Part shown: in pieces, positions 7,437 through 16,309 of the stretch
Layout: each line of letters opens with the position of its first letter
How positions within the stretch are numbered: position 1 is the first letter of the stretch
Source of the DNA: Caloramator quimbayensis
GTDB lineage: Bacteria > Bacillota > Clostridia > Clostridiales > Caloramatoraceae
NCBI RefSeq assembly: GCF_900167605.1
Contig: NZ_FUYH01000001.1
Coordinates: forward strand, 124,001-188,000
Length of the DNA stretch: 64,000 nucleotides
Reading direction: 5' to 3'
Made by a program: the position numbers and the translations under genes
Notes under the pieces: model-generated
Databases searched by the model: none
What the model was told of the DNA's origin: nothing
Seen by the model: the letters and a program-made list of their open reading frames with translations, nothing else

Positions 7437-8366
7437 TTAATAATATCTTAATTTCTTCCAAACATCTAAAACAAGTTTATATCTTTCAACTGGCAGTCCC
7501 GCAAAAGGTATATTGCTTGTACAAAAGATATACCCTCCATTAGGTTTTCCATGTGTTAAACAATATTCTGCACTCTCTATTACTTCTTCATCAGTACCTG
7601 TCTGCATTAATGCACAATTAACATTTCCACATAAACATACTTTATCTCCAATAAGTCTTTTTACTTCCTTTATATCAACTTTTGCCATTGGATCAATAGA
7701 ATGAATAGCATCTGGTCTGCACTCTACAAGTTGATCTAAAATAGGCATTATATTACCATCGGTATGTTTTATCGTATACATACCACATTTTTTAGCTTCA
7801 TCAATAATCTTATAAAGATATGGCTGTATATATTCTTTAAACATTGCTGGTGATAGGAAAGGACCTGAATTATAGCAATAATCTGAACACAATATCAAAC
7901 AATCAAAACCAGCATCTGCAAGTTTTTTATTTCTTTCTATTGCTTCTAATGCCATATTTTCTGCCTTTTGTTTTACGCCCTCAGGATCATCAGCAATTGC
8001 ATAAGCAAATTCATACATTTCATTTCCATCAGGAATAGCAAAAGTACCATCTCCATGAGTAGTTAACATAAATTTATCCCCTGACATCTTTCTTATATAT
8101 CTTGCAGTATCTATAATCCCATGCAAATCCAAATAATGAATTGGTATTATAGAATATTCAAGTTCTTCATAAACAAAGAGCATATATTCAGCATTTTCCT
8201 TTATAAGTTTTTCTCTTTCTTTGGGAGACTTATCCTTTAAATCCTCCTGATGCAAAAATTTCTTGCCAAACATAATATCTTCAAGCTGAAACTCCAATTC
8301 AAATGTAGGTACATAATCTGGTATCTGCAAAGTTAATGCTTTTACCGCTCTTTCTTTAGGTGTCAT
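7437..8366 (-). CDS. Uroporphyrinogen decarboxylase superfamily protein, unknown substrate
   Basis: 309 residues, UroD/MtaA-like TIM-barrel family: MTPKERAVKAL at the start, SDYCYNSGPFLSPAMFKEYIQP-like centre, then IKHTDGNIMPILDQL and LCGNVNCALMQTGTDEEV. True UroD makes coproporphyrinogen; MtaA-type members move methyl groups to coenzyme M using His-x-Cys...Cys zinc ligands. Here the second position of the His-x-Cys pair is Asp (His201, Asp203), while Cys282 in FCTSN could still be a ligand. No corrinoid protein is nearby. It is the last gene of the glycan operon, 16 bp after GH20, with GGGGG before its ATG. Similar genes occur in other firmicute sugar operons, so a role in sugar metabolism is likely but unassigned. 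Confidence 0.8.
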   Translation of the reverse strand: MTPKERAVKALTLQIPDYVPTFELEFQLEDIMFGKKFLHQEDLKDKSPKEREKLIKENAEYMLFVYEELEYSIIPIHYLDLHGIIDTARYIRKMSGDKFMLTTHGDGTFAIPDGNEMYEFAYAIADDPEGVKQKAENMALEAIERNKKLADAGFDCLILCSDYCYNSGPFLSPAMFKEYIQPYLYKIIDEAKKCGMYTIKHTDGNIMPILDQLVECRPDAIHSIDPMAKVDIKEVKRLIGDKVCLCGNVNCALMQTGTDEEVIESAEYCLTHGKPNGGYIFCTSNIPFAGLPVERYKLVLDVWKKLRYY

Positions 8367-8382
8367 AATAATATCCCCCTTA

Positions 8383-10251
8383 TCAATATAAATTTTTTAT
8401 GTCCCTTAAATAGCCGCATATTTCCTTATAAAAATCTCTTATTCTATACAACTCACTTTCTTTATTTCTCTTTCTCCATACCTTTATATAATCATATATC
8501 CAATACTCAATAAGCCTTGCAAGTTCTTCAGGTTCATATATTAATATACTGTCTTCTTTATTCAAATCATATTTCCTTATTACAAGTGCAAGAGCATTTT
8601 GAAGCTCTATCCCTCTCGCAGACACATAAAACTCCTCAAAATCTATACTCTTATCAACAGTTACCCGCTGCGAAAGCTTCATAATATCACCTAATATTTC
8701 CTTTATCTTTATATGAGCCTGTTTATATTGCTCATTTGTCTGTGAGAAAAATTCTTCTTTCTGCATTTGAGTAATTTCTATATCAGAAAAAATCTTATTA
8801 TACCACCAAAGAGCTATATAATTATGTGGAAACAACTGACATCTTGAAAGTTGTCTTAAAAGCCCCACTAAGTTTTCCGTATTATCCCCATACTCCAACT
8901 TTGATATATTTTTATCTACAATATCAAAATCCTCATCATAATCTGCATTCCATGAAAGTGCTGCCCCGTAAATCATACCAATAATCGAACCCTGATATAA
9001 ATTAATATGTCCAAAATCTCCCCAATCAGTGTTTAAAACGCCTTCAGCATTATATTTTTTCCCATATCGAACCATATTTTTTATGTTTGAAAATGCAGAA
9101 TCATATATATTCATAAGAAGATTCCATCCGCCAACACCCGGGCATACATACTGTTCAAGACCACATTCCGATATTATCTTTATATTATCTTCACAAGGAT
9201 TTGGAGCATAGTTCCAGTTAAGACAAATTAAGTCCTTTGGTAAATCTTTCAGAACTTCTCTGTGCCTTAAGACTATGTCTCCCCAAAACATAACTTTTTT
9301 GTTATATTTTTTAACGCATCCTATAATTTTATTTAAGAAATCAAGATATAACTGACCTTTGCCAAGTTTTTCAGCTAACCCCTTATTCTTGCCCTCACCT
9401 ATATCAAAAGTTTCGTCGCAGCAAATATTAAATTTGTCCGACGAAAAAAGAGGAATAAATTCTTCAAGCATTTTATCTATAAGTTTTAAACTTTCCTCAT
9501 TTGATACATCTATAGTATGATGAGCCATTCTATCATACCATGTAAATGGCTTGTCCTTTACTTCAAGTTCACACAGATGCCTATATGATTTTGTTGTTAA
9601 AAGAGTATATAAATGTCCAAATGTTGCAAGGGATGGAACTAACTCAATATGTTTTTTTCTGCAATATTCATCTAGTATAAGTATTTCTTCTGCCGTTAAA
9701 GGATCAGCTCCTAACCACATCTCACTTAAATTCTTAAAAGCAAAGGTATGCTCTATATAAAGCTGAAGCTGGTTTATTTTATAAAAAGATGCTTTATCAG
9801 CTAATTCTTTTAAAGTATCTAATGTTGGAACTTTACCTCTTGTTATATCATGATAAAAGCCTCTTACTTTAAAAGAAGGTTTATCTTTTATATATAGATT
9901 TGGAATAACAGGTGCACTGCTTCGTATTATCTGTTTTAAAGTTTGAATACCATAAAACAGTCCTGCATCATCTGCCCCTGTTATAACTATCCCCTCTTTT
10001 GATATATCTATTTCATAACTTTCCTTTTCCCCGTTTATTTTATTTAAATATATAGAATTCCCATCATTTTTAAAGGATTTTGTTATTGGAAGCTTTATTT
10101 TAATTTTTTTAAATATCTCCTGATTTAAATTTAAAGCTTCATTCAAAACATCAAAGACGCAGCTTTCATCTAATATTATCTTTGTATCATAAAATATAGT
10201 AAAATCCCCATCTCTGTTTTTGATTTCCTGAGGCATCGGCAGCAAAACCAT
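8383..10251 (-). CDS. Beta-N-acetylhexosaminidase-like glycosidase, family GH20
   Basis: 622 residues. The N-terminal 125 residues match the zincin-like accessory domain of GH20 enzymes (LLPMPQEIKNRDGDF, then EGIVITGADDAGLFYGIQTL). The barrel opens with GFYHDITRGKVPTLDTLKE and carries the adjacent acid pair Asp279-Glu280 (NICCDETFD), the catalytic pair of this family. After the barrel there are about 150 helical residues. No signal peptide is present, so it acts in the cytoplasm, removing terminal beta-GlcNAc or GalNAc from imported oligosaccharides. Ribosome site GGGGG. It lies 10 bp after the transglutaminase-fold gene. Some segments (NTDWGDFGHINL) differ from classical GH20, so substrate may differ. 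Confidence 0.8.
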   Translation of the reverse strand: MVLLPMPQEIKNRDGDFTIFYDTKIILDESCVFDVLNEALNLNQEIFKKIKIKLPITKSFKNDGNSIYLNKINGEKESYEIDISKEGIVITGADDAGLFYGIQTLKQIIRSSAPVIPNLYIKDKPSFKVRGFYHDITRGKVPTLDTLKELADKASFYKINQLQLYIEHTFAFKNLSEMWLGADPLTAEEILILDEYCRKKHIELVPSLATFGHLYTLLTTKSYRHLCELEVKDKPFTWYDRMAHHTIDVSNEESLKLIDKMLEEFIPLFSSDKFNICCDETFDIGEGKNKGLAEKLGKGQLYLDFLNKIIGCVKKYNKKVMFWGDIVLRHREVLKDLPKDLICLNWNYAPNPCEDNIKIISECGLEQYVCPGVGGWNLLMNIYDSAFSNIKNMVRYGKKYNAEGVLNTDWGDFGHINLYQGSIIGMIYGAALSWNADYDEDFDIVDKNISKLEYGDNTENLVGLLRQLSRCQLFPHNYIALWWYNKIFSDIEITQMQKEEFFSQTNEQYKQAHIKIKEILGDIMKLSQRVTVDKSIDFEEFYVSARGIELQNALALVIRKYDLNKEDSILIYEPEELARLIEYWIYDYIKVWRKRNKESELYRIRDFYKEICGYLRDIKNLY

Positions 10252-10261
10252 AAAAATCCCC

Positions 10262-12844
10262 CTATTTATTTATTATTTTTATAATATCACTTGCAATTCC
10301 AAGCTTATATCCAATGGACTGATATATCAAATTGCCTTCTTTATCTGAAACGTACACAATAGGATATTTCTCAGGTATATCATTATTTGTTGCTTTTTTA
10401 ATTTCTTTTAAAGCATCATTATTTATATCTATACAAAATATCACATTATCAGGAAGATTGCTTAATTCTTTATCATCAAAAGCTGATGTATATTTATCTT
10501 CTGCTATTATAAGGAAAATCCTGTTGCCCTTTTCATTAAACTCTTTAGAAAATTCTTTAAGCTCTCTCAAAAGATGCTTTGTAGGTTCCCTATCAGGCTC
10601 TATAAAAGCTAATACAATGCCATTATCCTTTAAGCTGTCTACAGCATTTAAGTTTTCATTATTCAAAGTTTTGACTTTAAAATCAATGGGCAATATGCCA
10701 TAAAATTTATTTTCAGTTTCTTCACTTAAAAATTTAACATCTATATTTAAGGTTTCATTTCCTTTTATTTTTATAAAAGTAAACCTTACAAGAACTGTTC
10801 CATCTGAAAGTCTTGTTGCTGTTGTAAGCCTGTATTCCCCTTCTTCTAAATCTACTCCTTCTTTAAAAAGATTTATATCAATATCTTCAAAATCAAGAGA
10901 AGTAAATATTCCATTATTTAATTTTGCTATTGAAAAATTACCAAAATAAACAGGCTTCTGTGCAGAATCATCAAAATTAAATCTTATCTTTGATACTGCT
11001 CTATTTTGTTTTAAAACTTTATCTTCTCTCAGATTTACATCTATCCATTCTCCATTCTTTAAATACTGTGGCTTTTTATCTCCCATTCTCAGCCTTGCTG
11101 GAATCCCAAAACTTCTTGCCATTGCAACATAAAGAATATCCACTGAAGGAGAATCACATTTTTTAAGTTCAAAGGTACCTCTTGGGGTTGAATAACCCAC
11201 ATAATAATTATATCCATCTAAAATTTCTATGTTCTTTTTTATAAAATTTACAAGAAGCTTTGGTTCTTTTCTAAACTCATCAATCTCATGCTTTGAAAAT
11301 CTGCTCTGAAAAAAATGTTTATATGCCCCTATCATCTCGTAATTAACCCTTGGGCACATTATATATTTAGTAAATACTTCATCCTCATGATTACCTTTCA
11401 ATGGTAAAGAATATATTAAATGATCCGTAAGCACAGGAATAAATGTATCCGTTAAATCCTTTTCCTTTAAACTTTCAAGAAGTTTTAAAGGCCATTCTCC
11501 GTACTTTGGCGTTTGTTCTTTTATAAATTTCAATATTTCATGGCTGTTTCCTCTGCTCATCTTTAATATCTTCCATAGCCTGTCCTTGGGGAGCCCTAAG
11601 TTATATGCTTGCTCATCTGACTCTTTTTGACTTATAAAAGTATTTTCAAATGCTTTTCTTATATCATCTTCTTCTTTGAGCATTAAAGTATTTCTCTTTT
11701 GTTCCTCTTCAGTTATACTTGTTTCATTATCTTTAATCTCCGGTGGAGGAATCATTTTAAATTCAAGAGTTCCCTCTGCAACAGACTTTTGTGATATTAT
11801 AACTTCAAAAACATCATTATCTTTAACGCTTATTTTCTGAAAACCAAAAACTCCATCTTTATGGGCATGAATAAGTATATCCCCATATCCTGTTGTCAAA
11901 GAAACTTCTCCTTTGTCATTCGTTGTAAGCCTTACAATAGGCCAGAATTCGCCGCTGTTAAAAATTTCAAATCTTACCTGTGCCCCTGTGACAAATTTTC
12001 CATTTTCATCTTTAATTTTAACCTTTATATTTTTACAAGGAGCATAATTTCTTAAAAGATTTATTTCCGTATACCATTCATGTGATAAGGTTATCTCTTC
12101 AGCACCCGTATAATTTCCCGCTATCCGCGTATTAACAAGCATAGCCCTTCTAGAAGGTGCTGTAAACCATCCCATATTAAGTCTCGGTTCCGGCTCACAT
12201 GCCCCTAAAAAATACCATATTCCATCTGCCCATGCTTCAACCCATGCATGATTAGAATCACAATGAGCCCATCTTGGAGTATAGCATTGACGTGAAGGTA
12301 TGCAAAGACTTCTTAATGCCGCAACAAGCAGTGTAGATTCTTCTCCGCATCTACCAAAAGCTGTACGAATAACTGTAAGCGGAGATGCTGTCCTTATATC
12401 TGTACTTATATAAGTTGCCTTCTCATGACACCAATGATTTACCTCACAAATAGCATCATACATGGATAAATCCTTAATCCTTGGATACAGCTCTTTAAAC
12501 ATGACTTCGGTAAAATTTTCTATGTTTTCATTATTTATTCTATACGGCAGTACAAAATGGAGAAAATCAGATCCACTTATTTTATTTCCCCAGGAAACCT
12601 TTGATTTTATGTTTAAAATATTTCTTATATGCTTTAAGAAAAATTCACCACTATAATCTGCCATATCATTTAAAGGCATATAAGCATATAAAAACTTTAG
12701 TAAAAATTCTTCTTCAGAAGTTAAATTATCATTAAAAACAGAAAAAAGCTCATTATACCTATTCTTTGCAATATCTTTTTTTATATTGAATTTGTGCTCT
12801 ATTTTTTCCAAATATTCCTTATCTAATTCAAAACAGTTCTGCAT
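10262..12844 (-). CDS. Large cytoplasmic transglutaminase-fold protein, uncharacterised
   Basis: 860 residues from ATG 12844, which has AAGGAG upstream and overlaps the previous stop as TAATG; the frame is open further upstream. A first papain/transglutaminase-like domain (about 130-240) contains GRCGEES with Cys166, SNHAWVEAW with His199, and WYFLGACEPEP, where Gly214 stands at the usual Asp position and Glu217 follows. An Ig-like or carboxypeptidase-regulatory domain follows (270-350), then a helical stretch. A second, degenerate transglutaminase-like unit covers about 530-605 (DSPSVDILYVAMARSFGIPAR) and lacks the Cys-His pair. The last 140 residues look like a thioredoxin fold without a CxxC. 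There is no signal peptide. Similar large proteins exist in Bacteroidetes and Clostridia without known function. The Cys-His block resembles eukaryotic peptide:N-glycanase, which suits a glycoconjugate locus, but activity is inference. Confidence 0.8.
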   Translation of the reverse strand: MQNCFELDKEYLEKIEHKFNIKKDIAKNRYNELFSVFNDNLTSEEEFLLKFLYAYMPLNDMADYSGEFFLKHIRNILNIKSKVSWGNKISGSDFLHFVLPYRINNENIENFTEVMFKELYPRIKDLSMYDAICEVNHWCHEKATYISTDIRTASPLTVIRTAFGRCGEESTLLVAALRSLCIPSRQCYTPRWAHCDSNHAWVEAWADGIWYFLGACEPEPRLNMGWFTAPSRRAMLVNTRIAGNYTGAEEITLSHEWYTEINLLRNYAPCKNIKVKIKDENGKFVTGAQVRFEIFNSGEFWPIVRLTTNDKGEVSLTTGYGDILIHAHKDGVFGFQKISVKDNDVFEVIISQKSVAEGTLEFKMIPPPEIKDNETSITEEEQKRNTLMLKEEDDIRKAFENTFISQKESDEQAYNLGLPKDRLWKILKMSRGNSHEILKFIKEQTPKYGEWPLKLLESLKEKDLTDTFIPVLTDHLIYSLPLKGNHEDEVFTKYIMCPRVNYEMIGAYKHFFQSRFSKHEIDEFRKEPKLLVNFIKKNIEILDGYNYYVGYSTPRGTFELKKCDSPSVDILYVAMARSFGIPARLRMGDKKPQYLKNGEWIDVNLREDKVLKQNRAVSKIRFNFDDSAQKPVYFGNFSIAKLNNGIFTSLDFEDIDINLFKEGVDLEEGEYRLTTATRLSDGTVLVRFTFIKIKGNETLNIDVKFLSEETENKFYGILPIDFKVKTLNNENLNAVDSLKDNGIVLAFIEPDREPTKHLLRELKEFSKEFNEKGNRIFLIIAEDKYTSAFDDKELSNLPDNVIFCIDINNDALKEIKKATNNDIPEKYPIVYVSDKEGNLIYQSIGYKLGIASDIIKIINK

Positions 12845-13866
12845 TATAGCAACTCCTTCCAGACAAAGCCGTCTTCTCTTATACAAATTCTGTGTTTACC
12901 ATCTTTCAATTTTACAGACATCTGAAAAAGACTGCTCGTTATCTCTATTTGTGGAAAAATATTAAACTTATCTTCTCCTTTTAATTCATTAAAATCGCTG
13001 GAATATTTTTTGTTTTTTTCATAATAATTTCTCTGTCTGTAATAAAGCTTTCTAAGTTCCCACTTAATAATTTCATCTTCCGGAATTATAAAATCAGTAT
13101 CATCTGTTTCGGCAAACCAAACAAAACCCCAAAGTTCTGGATAATGGATATTAATGACTCCTGTTGGTGCCCAAACCCAGTTATCCTCTGGATAAGGCTT
13201 ATTAGTATCTATATTTAAACATTTTACATAACTGTTATTTTCAATCTTTGTTTTCCACTCTACCCTTGAAAAATTAATTCTCCAATATTCCCCATGAACA
13301 GGCTTTCTTTTTTCCTTTGCACATTCAATAAGTACAGTCCAAGGCATAGCAACCTCAACACTCCATCCTTTATTGTCAGCTGATGGATTGTTAAGCTCAC
13401 CGTCTATATAAACCGCTGTTTTTATTCCTCTAATATCAAAACTGTTCACAGGTATGCCATTGTCTCTGTAAGGTTTTGGCAAAAACAAATCCCAGATTGT
13501 ATTTAATGCATTCATTTCAAATTCATAATAATTATGGGTATCCCCATCAGGATCTATAAATATTTCAAAATCATTATCATGAAATATAACACTATCCCTT
13601 TCAGTTAACGTTGCCCATATACTATCTTCTTCCATATAAGCTCCAAAATAAAGATAATCCTCATCCCAAAGCATTTTAAATCTCGTTTTTTTTGAAGGTT
13701 TAGGTTTTAAATCTCCTTCAATATCAACAAAATCAGAACTCCATGGAGCATCCTCCCAAAAAGGCTTATTTATATTACCATCTAAGTTAAATTCCTTATT
13801 CGTTTTTTTACATATATATTGCGGTGGAGAAAAAACTATATTTGGTTCTTTAACACCTGACAGCAA
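12844..13866 (-). CDS. Carbohydrate-binding family 9-like protein
   Basis: 340 residues starting at a TTG (13866) with GGAGGGG upstream. The CBM9-like fold is seen in LDGNINKPFWEDAPW, KMLWDEDYLYFGAYMEED, NDFEIFIDPDGDTHNYYEFE and KGWSVEVAMPWTVL, covering about residues 25-250. The last 90 residues (KWELRKLYYRQRNYYEKN onward) form a helical tail seen in this subgroup. No signal peptide is present, unlike the xylanase-linked CBM9 modules. It lies between GH29 and the transglutaminase-fold gene, whose start codon overlaps its stop. It may hold or present glycan substrates in the cytoplasm; ligand unknown. Confidence 0.8.
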   Translation of the reverse strand: MLSGVKEPNIVFSPPQYICKKTNKEFNLDGNINKPFWEDAPWSSDFVDIEGDLKPKPSKKTRFKMLWDEDYLYFGAYMEEDSIWATLTERDSVIFHDNDFEIFIDPDGDTHNYYEFEMNALNTIWDLFLPKPYRDNGIPVNSFDIRGIKTAVYIDGELNNPSADNKGWSVEVAMPWTVLIECAKEKRKPVHGEYWRINFSRVEWKTKIENNSYVKCLNIDTNKPYPEDNWVWAPTGVINIHYPELWGFVWFAETDDTDFIIPEDEIIKWELRKLYYRQRNYYEKNKKYSSDFNELKGEDKFNIFPQIEITSSLFQMSVKLKDGKHRICIREDGFVWKELL

Positions 13867-13878
13867 TTTAACCCCTCC

Positions 13879-15168
13879 TTAATTCAATTCAATATTTTGT
13901 CCAGCTTCACGATACAAATCCAATTCCTCTTCAAATTCTACTTTTATAACCGTACAATTCTTATCTATAAATTCATCTTCAACATCTATCCAAAGGATTC
14001 CTGGAATATTAACCCATGGAGCCCCTCCTATTTTTTTATAGCTGAGTTCTTTTTCACTTCCAAGAACTGATATTTTTTTAATTTTATTTCTTATCCCCTT
14101 AACCGGTATATCATCATAAGGTTTATCAAAACAGAATAAGTAAAGCGTTTTATTATCCTTTGAAAGAGTAGTAGGCCCATAAAAATGTCCAAGGGGAAGT
14201 CCCGCTTTCGTTTCATATATCGCCTCTTTATGTTTATTTATCCACTCTCCAAGTCCTAAAAGCCTTTTTTCCTGCTCCTTATCTATACTTCCATCTTCCA
14301 TAGGCCCTATATCAAGAAGCATATTCCCACCCATTCCTATACAATCAGCAAACATCCTTATAAGCTGTCGTACTGATTTATAATTTTTATCTTTATGCTG
14401 ATATCCCCATGAATCATTAATAGTTACACAAAACTCCCATGGCCCTTCTGGTCTTATTATTGGAATCCCTTGCTCAGGAGTTTTATAATCCCCATATCCC
14501 CACATTCTCGAATTTAAAACAACATTAGGATTTAGCTTGTGCAAAAATTCTCTAAGCTCCTTCATTCTCCACTGCTGTGCACTTTTTTCCCAGTCCCCAT
14601 CAAACCATAGCAAATCTACAGGAGCAAAATTAGTCATAAGTTCTTCAAGCTGCCCCCTGTGAAACTTTAGAAATCTTTCCCAAGCCTCAAAATCTTCTTC
14701 ACCCTCTGGATGAGTATATTTATGCTTTTTAAAACTTTCTCCAGCTTCTCTCTCATCTTCTCTTAGAATAGAAGCATAATCAGGATGTGACCAATCAATA
14801 TGTGAAAAATAAAGCCCGACTTTAATGCCTTCTTTTCTCATTGCCTCTGCGAAGGGCCTAACTAAATCTTTTCCTGCAGGCGTCTTTTTAACTACATTTA
14901 AATCACTAAGTTTTGTATCCCAAAGAGCAACTCCGTCATGATGCTTTGTCGTAAGAACAGCATATTTTGCGCCAATGTTTTTAAAAAGTTCTGCCCAGTA
15001 TTCAGGGTCATAATTTTTTGCCGTAAAGCCATCACACTGCTTCATATAATCTTCATAGGATATACTTCCATGATAAAAAGACCACGACTCTGAAACGCCT
15101 TTTACTGCATATATACCCCAATGTATAAATATTCCAAGCTTAGCATCTTCAAACCACTGCTGCATCAT
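13879..15168 (-). CDS. Alpha-L-fucosidase, family GH29
   Basis: About 429 residues from the ATG at 15168 (AAGGAG upstream); the frame is open to a TTG at 15198. GH29 hallmarks: WFEDAKLGIFIHWGIYAVKG near the start, KYAVLTTKHHDGVALWDTK, GLYFSHIDWSHPDY, and the nucleophile segment DLLWFDGDWE, then GNMLLDIGPMEDGSI. It would remove alpha-linked fucose from imported glycans; core alpha-1,6-fucose of N-glycans is one possibility. The protein ends with a short beta-domain typical of the family and has no signal peptide. The start overlaps the GH18 stop by 20 nt, suggesting coupled translation. Confidence 0.92.
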   Translation of the reverse strand: MMQQWFEDAKLGIFIHWGIYAVKGVSESWSFYHGSISYEDYMKQCDGFTAKNYDPEYWAELFKNIGAKYAVLTTKHHDGVALWDTKLSDLNVVKKTPAGKDLVRPFAEAMRKEGIKVGLYFSHIDWSHPDYASILREDEREAGESFKKHKYTHPEGEEDFEAWERFLKFHRGQLEELMTNFAPVDLLWFDGDWEKSAQQWRMKELREFLHKLNPNVVLNSRMWGYGDYKTPEQGIPIIRPEGPWEFCVTINDSWGYQHKDKNYKSVRQLIRMFADCIGMGGNMLLDIGPMEDGSIDKEQEKRLLGLGEWINKHKEAIYETKAGLPLGHFYGPTTLSKDNKTLYLFCFDKPYDDIPVKGIRNKIKKISVLGSEKELSYKKIGGAPWVNIPGILWIDVEDEFIDKNCTVIKVEFEEELDLYREAGQNIELN

Positions 15169-16213
15169 CTTTATTCTCTCCTTCAAATTTCCTATCAATA
15201 ATTTTATAAATTTTATCCAAAAGAGTTCCGCTTTTATCTAATGAATACTCCCAAAACATTATGCCCCCAAGATTATTATCCATTACATAGCGGCATTTAT
15301 TTTCAATAGACTCCTCATCTTCATAAGAAATAAAATTTTCCCCATTAAAAAGATAACATGCTTTTGCATCATCGTCCCAATATCTTTTATATCCATTTTT
15401 ATTTATATAATCTTCAAGGAGCACTGTATAGTCGTACATATACTCCCCTGTAGTTTTTGCAGTCTCATTTAACCCAGAACCACTACTTTTTACATTCTTC
15501 CACATTCTACCATAAAATGCAGCGCCTATTACTATTTTTTCGCTCGGCACTTTACACTCTTTTAACTTCATTATTGAATTATGAGCACTTATACTGTTTT
15601 TTTGTCCCTTTAAAGGCAAAAGATTGGCATGATGTCCTGTAATATTAGTAAAACTGCCTCTTAAATCATAGGTCATTACGTTTATAAAATCTAAATATTT
15701 ATGAATAACTGGCATTTCCATATCCATAATTATTTCTTCAATAGCTCCGCTTGCTATTGTAAGCAGATAATATCTTCCGTCTTTTTTCCCTGCCACATCA
15801 AGCTTTTCTCTTAAATTTTTAAGCATTAAAGTAAAATTAAACTTATCTTCCTCTCTTGCCTTTATTCCTGCCTGATCCCAGCAGGGATATTCCCAATCCA
15901 AATCAATTCCATCAAAACCATTTTCTTTCATAAACTTAACTGCACTATCTGAAAAAATCTCCCTGCTCTCACAGTTAAGTGCAGCATCAGAGAATCCATC
16001 AGCTCCCCATCCGCCGATTGAAATTAAAATTTTAATATCAGGATTTTTATGTTTTATTTTTTCCAGTATACCTATCTTTTTTAAATCCGCAGAAACTTTT
16101 CCATCTTTTATATGTGCAAAAGCATAATTAATATGTGTTAGTTTTTCTGTTTTAATATCTTTTTCATCCCATATTTTACTATCATCCAAGTATGCAATTA
16201 TTTTTAAAGCCAT
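15149..16213 (-). CDS. Intracellular glycoside hydrolase family 18 enzyme
   Basis: 354 residues. The GH18 catalytic motif DxxDxDxE is intact (GFDGIDLDWEYPCWDQAG), preceded by ILISIGGWGADGF and followed by NVMTYDLRGSF and the insertion-domain segment VIGAAFYGRMW of classical chitinases, ending GGIMFWEYSLD. The family cleaves GlcNAc-beta-1,4-GlcNAc links by substrate assistance. There is no signal peptide, which is unusual for a chitinase and implies a soluble imported substrate: chito-oligosaccharide or the chitobiose core of an N-glycan. It is the first enzyme gene after the transporter genes; a 40-bp perfect palindrome lies between. Confidence 0.9.
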   Translation of the reverse strand: MALKIIAYLDDSKIWDEKDIKTEKLTHINYAFAHIKDGKVSADLKKIGILEKIKHKNPDIKILISIGGWGADGFSDAALNCESREIFSDSAVKFMKENGFDGIDLDWEYPCWDQAGIKAREEDKFNFTLMLKNLREKLDVAGKKDGRYYLLTIASGAIEEIIMDMEMPVIHKYLDFINVMTYDLRGSFTNITGHHANLLPLKGQKNSISAHNSIMKLKECKVPSEKIVIGAAFYGRMWKNVKSSGSGLNETAKTTGEYMYDYTVLLEDYINKNGYKRYWDDDAKACYLFNGENFISYEDEESIENKCRYVMDNNLGGIMFWEYSLDKSGTLLDKIYKIIDRKFEGENKDDAAVV

Positions 16214-16260
16214 CTTAACTCTCCATTCTTTTTCTTTATATATTAAATATTTCCCATTTT

Positions 16261-16300
16261 ATACATAGAACTGACAATTTAAATTGTCAGTTCTATGTAT
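16261..16300. repeat. Perfect 40-bp palindrome between permease and GH18 genes
   Basis: The left half reads ATACATAGAACTGACAATTT and the right half is its exact reverse complement. RNA from either strand would fold into a near-20-bp stem. No T-run follows it on the minus strand (AAAATGGG comes next), so it does not look like a Rho-independent terminator. It may block 3'-exonucleases or act as an RNA processing site between the transporter and enzyme parts of the operon. Confidence 0.75.
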
Positions 16301-16309
16301 AATATATTG

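Noticed and set aside
10332-10703. Plus-strand open frame of 123 codons
   Set aside because: Antisense to the transglutaminase-fold gene, no ribosome site, no recognisable domain.
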